A stretch of DNA of 64,000 bases from Cetobacterium_A somerae. Its GTDB lineage: Bacteria; Fusobacteriota; Fusobacteriia; Fusobacteriales; Fusobacteriaceae. The stretch lies in the NCBI RefSeq assembly GCF_044784365.2, contig NZ_CP173070.2; one strand, given 5' to 3'. Of the stretch, positions 63,001 to 64,000 are shown piece after piece. Below the pieces are notes generated by a model that did not search any database, was not told the DNA's origin, and saw nothing but the letters and a program-made list of their open reading frames with translations. Each line of letters opens with the position of its first letter. Position 1 is the first letter of the stretch. A program made the position numbers and the translations under genes.

Positions 63001-63729
63001 CTATTTTATTTTTTCTTCATATAAAACTTTTTTGCTTAGAGAATCTTTAATTATTAATGTATTGTACTTAGAAAAATTCTTTATTAAATCTTTATCATGT
63101 TTTGTTAATTTTTGATTTAACTTAGAAGCTGTAACTTTTTCTCCTTTTAACAGTCTTAAATCTCCAACATAAACAGAATTTTTTCCTTTGCTTTCGGCTA
63201 AATAAAAATCCAAAGTCCCTCTTCTTTCTCCAACATTGGCTATTAATCCATGAAAATTTAGGTTATCCTCATCTAAAGTAGTACTAAAATCTTTTAAAAA
63301 TATTTTAGGATTTAAATTACCAACATATCCTGCTAAATCCATTTTTAGATGTGTTAAGATTTGTACTGTAGATGTCTCATTTGAATTTACTTTTGGAAGT
63401 GCTATCTCTTTAACTCCAACAGTTACTAAATACTCTCCCCTTGGAGCACCTTTTGGAGCTTTTACAAAAACTTTAAATTTTCCACTACGCCCAGGTTTTA
63501 AAGTAACTGTTGTAGGAAATATCTCTATCCAGTTTTTCATAGATTTTTCTATTCCTTCATCAGTTAGATAAAGTTGATATTTTAATGTGTTTCGAGTTGG
63601 ATTATATAACGTGTATTCCTGTACCTCTCCCTTATCATCAATTTTTTTATCAAAAGTAACTGGATTTATATTTATATATCCAAAGATGTTAAAAGTTAAA
63701 AGAATAAAAAGAATAAAAATATTTTTCAT
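63001..63729 (-). CDS. periplasmic fimbrial chaperone-like protein
   Basis: The 242-residue protein has a signal peptide (MKNIFILFILLTFNIFG) and two Ig-like domains. The first has INPVTFDKKIDDKGEVQEYTLYNPT, like the G1/A1 edge of PapD-type chaperones, and PGRSGKFKVFVKAPKGAPRGEYLV. The second is shorter. It is weakly similar to classical chaperones but of the right length and fold pattern, with an unusual number of lysines. It should hold pilus subunits until they reach the usher encoded next. It follows the pilin gene after a terminator, with AAGGGGGCGG before its ATG. Confidence 0.75.
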   Translation of the reverse strand: MKNIFILFILLTFNIFGYININPVTFDKKIDDKGEVQEYTLYNPTRNTLKYQLYLTDEGIEKSMKNWIEIFPTTVTLKPGRSGKFKVFVKAPKGAPRGEYLVTVGVKEIALPKVNSNETSTVQILTHLKMDLAGYVGNLNPKIFLKDFSTTLDEDNLNFHGLIANVGERRGTLDFYLAESKGKNSVYVGDLRLLKGEKVTASKLNQKLTKHDKDLIKNFSKYNTLIIKDSLSKKVLYEEKIK

Positions 63730-63765
63730 AAAACCGCCCCCTTATTCAATAATTCTAATACTTAC

Positions 63766-63795
63766 TTTAAAAAAAGAGAGAAGAGACTTCTCCCT
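63766..63795 (-). terminator. terminator/attenuator between pilin and chaperone genes
   Basis: GAGAGAAG (63776-63783) pairs with CTTCTCCC (63787-63794) with one mismatch, and a T run follows on the minus strand (63775-63769). As in other pilus operons, it may let the pilin message exceed that of the chaperone and usher genes. Confidence 0.78.
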
Positions 63796-63808
63796 AATTT
63801 TAAAATAA

Positions 63809-64000
63809 TTATTTTGTTGTATTAGCTTTTAAAGTAACTGTTAATACTGGTCTATCCGCTTCAGCTCTATTATGATGAATACCTACTTTATTCGTCTTTG
63901 CATTTAAAGAATCTTTTGTAATTCTAGAAATTACTCTACCTATATGAACTTTATCCCCAGTAGCTACAGCATGATTATAACTTGTTAAATTACTTGCATT
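63809..64000 (-). CDS. pilus subunit (3'-terminal part only)
   Basis: The last 63 codons of a gene that continues past the right edge are visible. They read GDKVHIGRVISRITKDSLNA, then KTNKVGIHHNRAEADRPVLT and end VTLKANTTK. The final beta-strand DRPVLTVTLKA and the absence of Cys resemble the C-terminus of fimbrial major subunits of the CFA/CS1 or SCPU type. It is the gene before the chaperone, with a terminator between them, as expected of a highly expressed major pilin. The assignment is provisional because the N-terminus is missing. Confidence 0.6.
   Translation of the reverse strand, partial: NASNLTSYNHAVATGDKVHIGRVISRITKDSLNAKTNKVGIHHNRAEADRPVLTVTLKANTTK

Overview
The window is very AT-rich, with dense short-spaced genes, consensus Shine-Dalgarno sites and a Gram-negative envelope: a type V autotransporter, two outer-membrane barrels ending in aromatic residues, and a fimbrial chaperone and usher. 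Together with lactose/cellobiose-type PTS genes, an Fd-rich amino-acid metabolism and the Fusobacterium-style autotransporter passenger, this points to Fusobacteriota, most likely Fusobacteriaceae such as Cetobacterium. The genus is an inference; no rRNA or other marker gene is present.

Layout. 1-5.3 kb: a LacI-controlled beta-mannan/beta-glucoside locus with PTS IIC (partial), porin, IIA, IIB, secreted GH5 mannanase, LacI regulator and ROK sugar kinase. The promoter and a perfect 20-bp operator are visible. 5.5-7.3 kb: exported metallophosphoesterase. 7.3-8.3 kb: an internally deleted IS256-type remnant beside a decayed gene. 8.4-13.4 kb: a five-gene Opp/Nik-type ABC importer, convergent with a complete urease locus at 13.4-19.0 kb (ureI-A-B-C-E-F-G-D in transcription order, minus strand). 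The importer therefore very probably supplies nickel. 19.2 kb: a small 2[4Fe-4S] ferredoxin.

19.5-26.2 kb: a peptide/amino-acid operon in decay. A pepD-type dipeptidase gene is split by an IS200/IS605-family element carrying an intact tnpB. That element is itself interrupted, downstream of tnpB and inside the predicted guide-RNA (omega RNA) region, by a group II intron with its own reverse transcriptase. The neighbouring YfcC-family transporter has two single-base frameshifts. 26.3-32.8 kb: YitT protein, M18 aminopeptidase, APC permease, a WaaY/RIO-like kinase and an exported histidine acid phosphatase. 32.9-36.6 kb: autotransporter with a 36-bp tandem repeat encoding a Gly/Ser linker.

36.7-42.0 kb: oxalate catabolism operon (frc, oxc, a yfdV-like AEC carrier and an outer-membrane porin). 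42.1-51.8 kb: a raffinose/sucrose regulon (GH32, SSS symporter, LacI, ABC importer, GH36 alpha-galactosidase) with three visible LacI operators. 51.8-53 kb: EAL protein and an orphan OrfA-like HTH protein. 53-64 kb: a chaperone-usher-like pilus operon encoding a pilin (partial), chaperone, usher, two small exported proteins and a 2077-residue exported protein built from about four diverged copies of one large module. The last region is the best candidate for an undescribed system; the nested tnpB/group II intron arrangement is the most unusual piece of DNA architecture.
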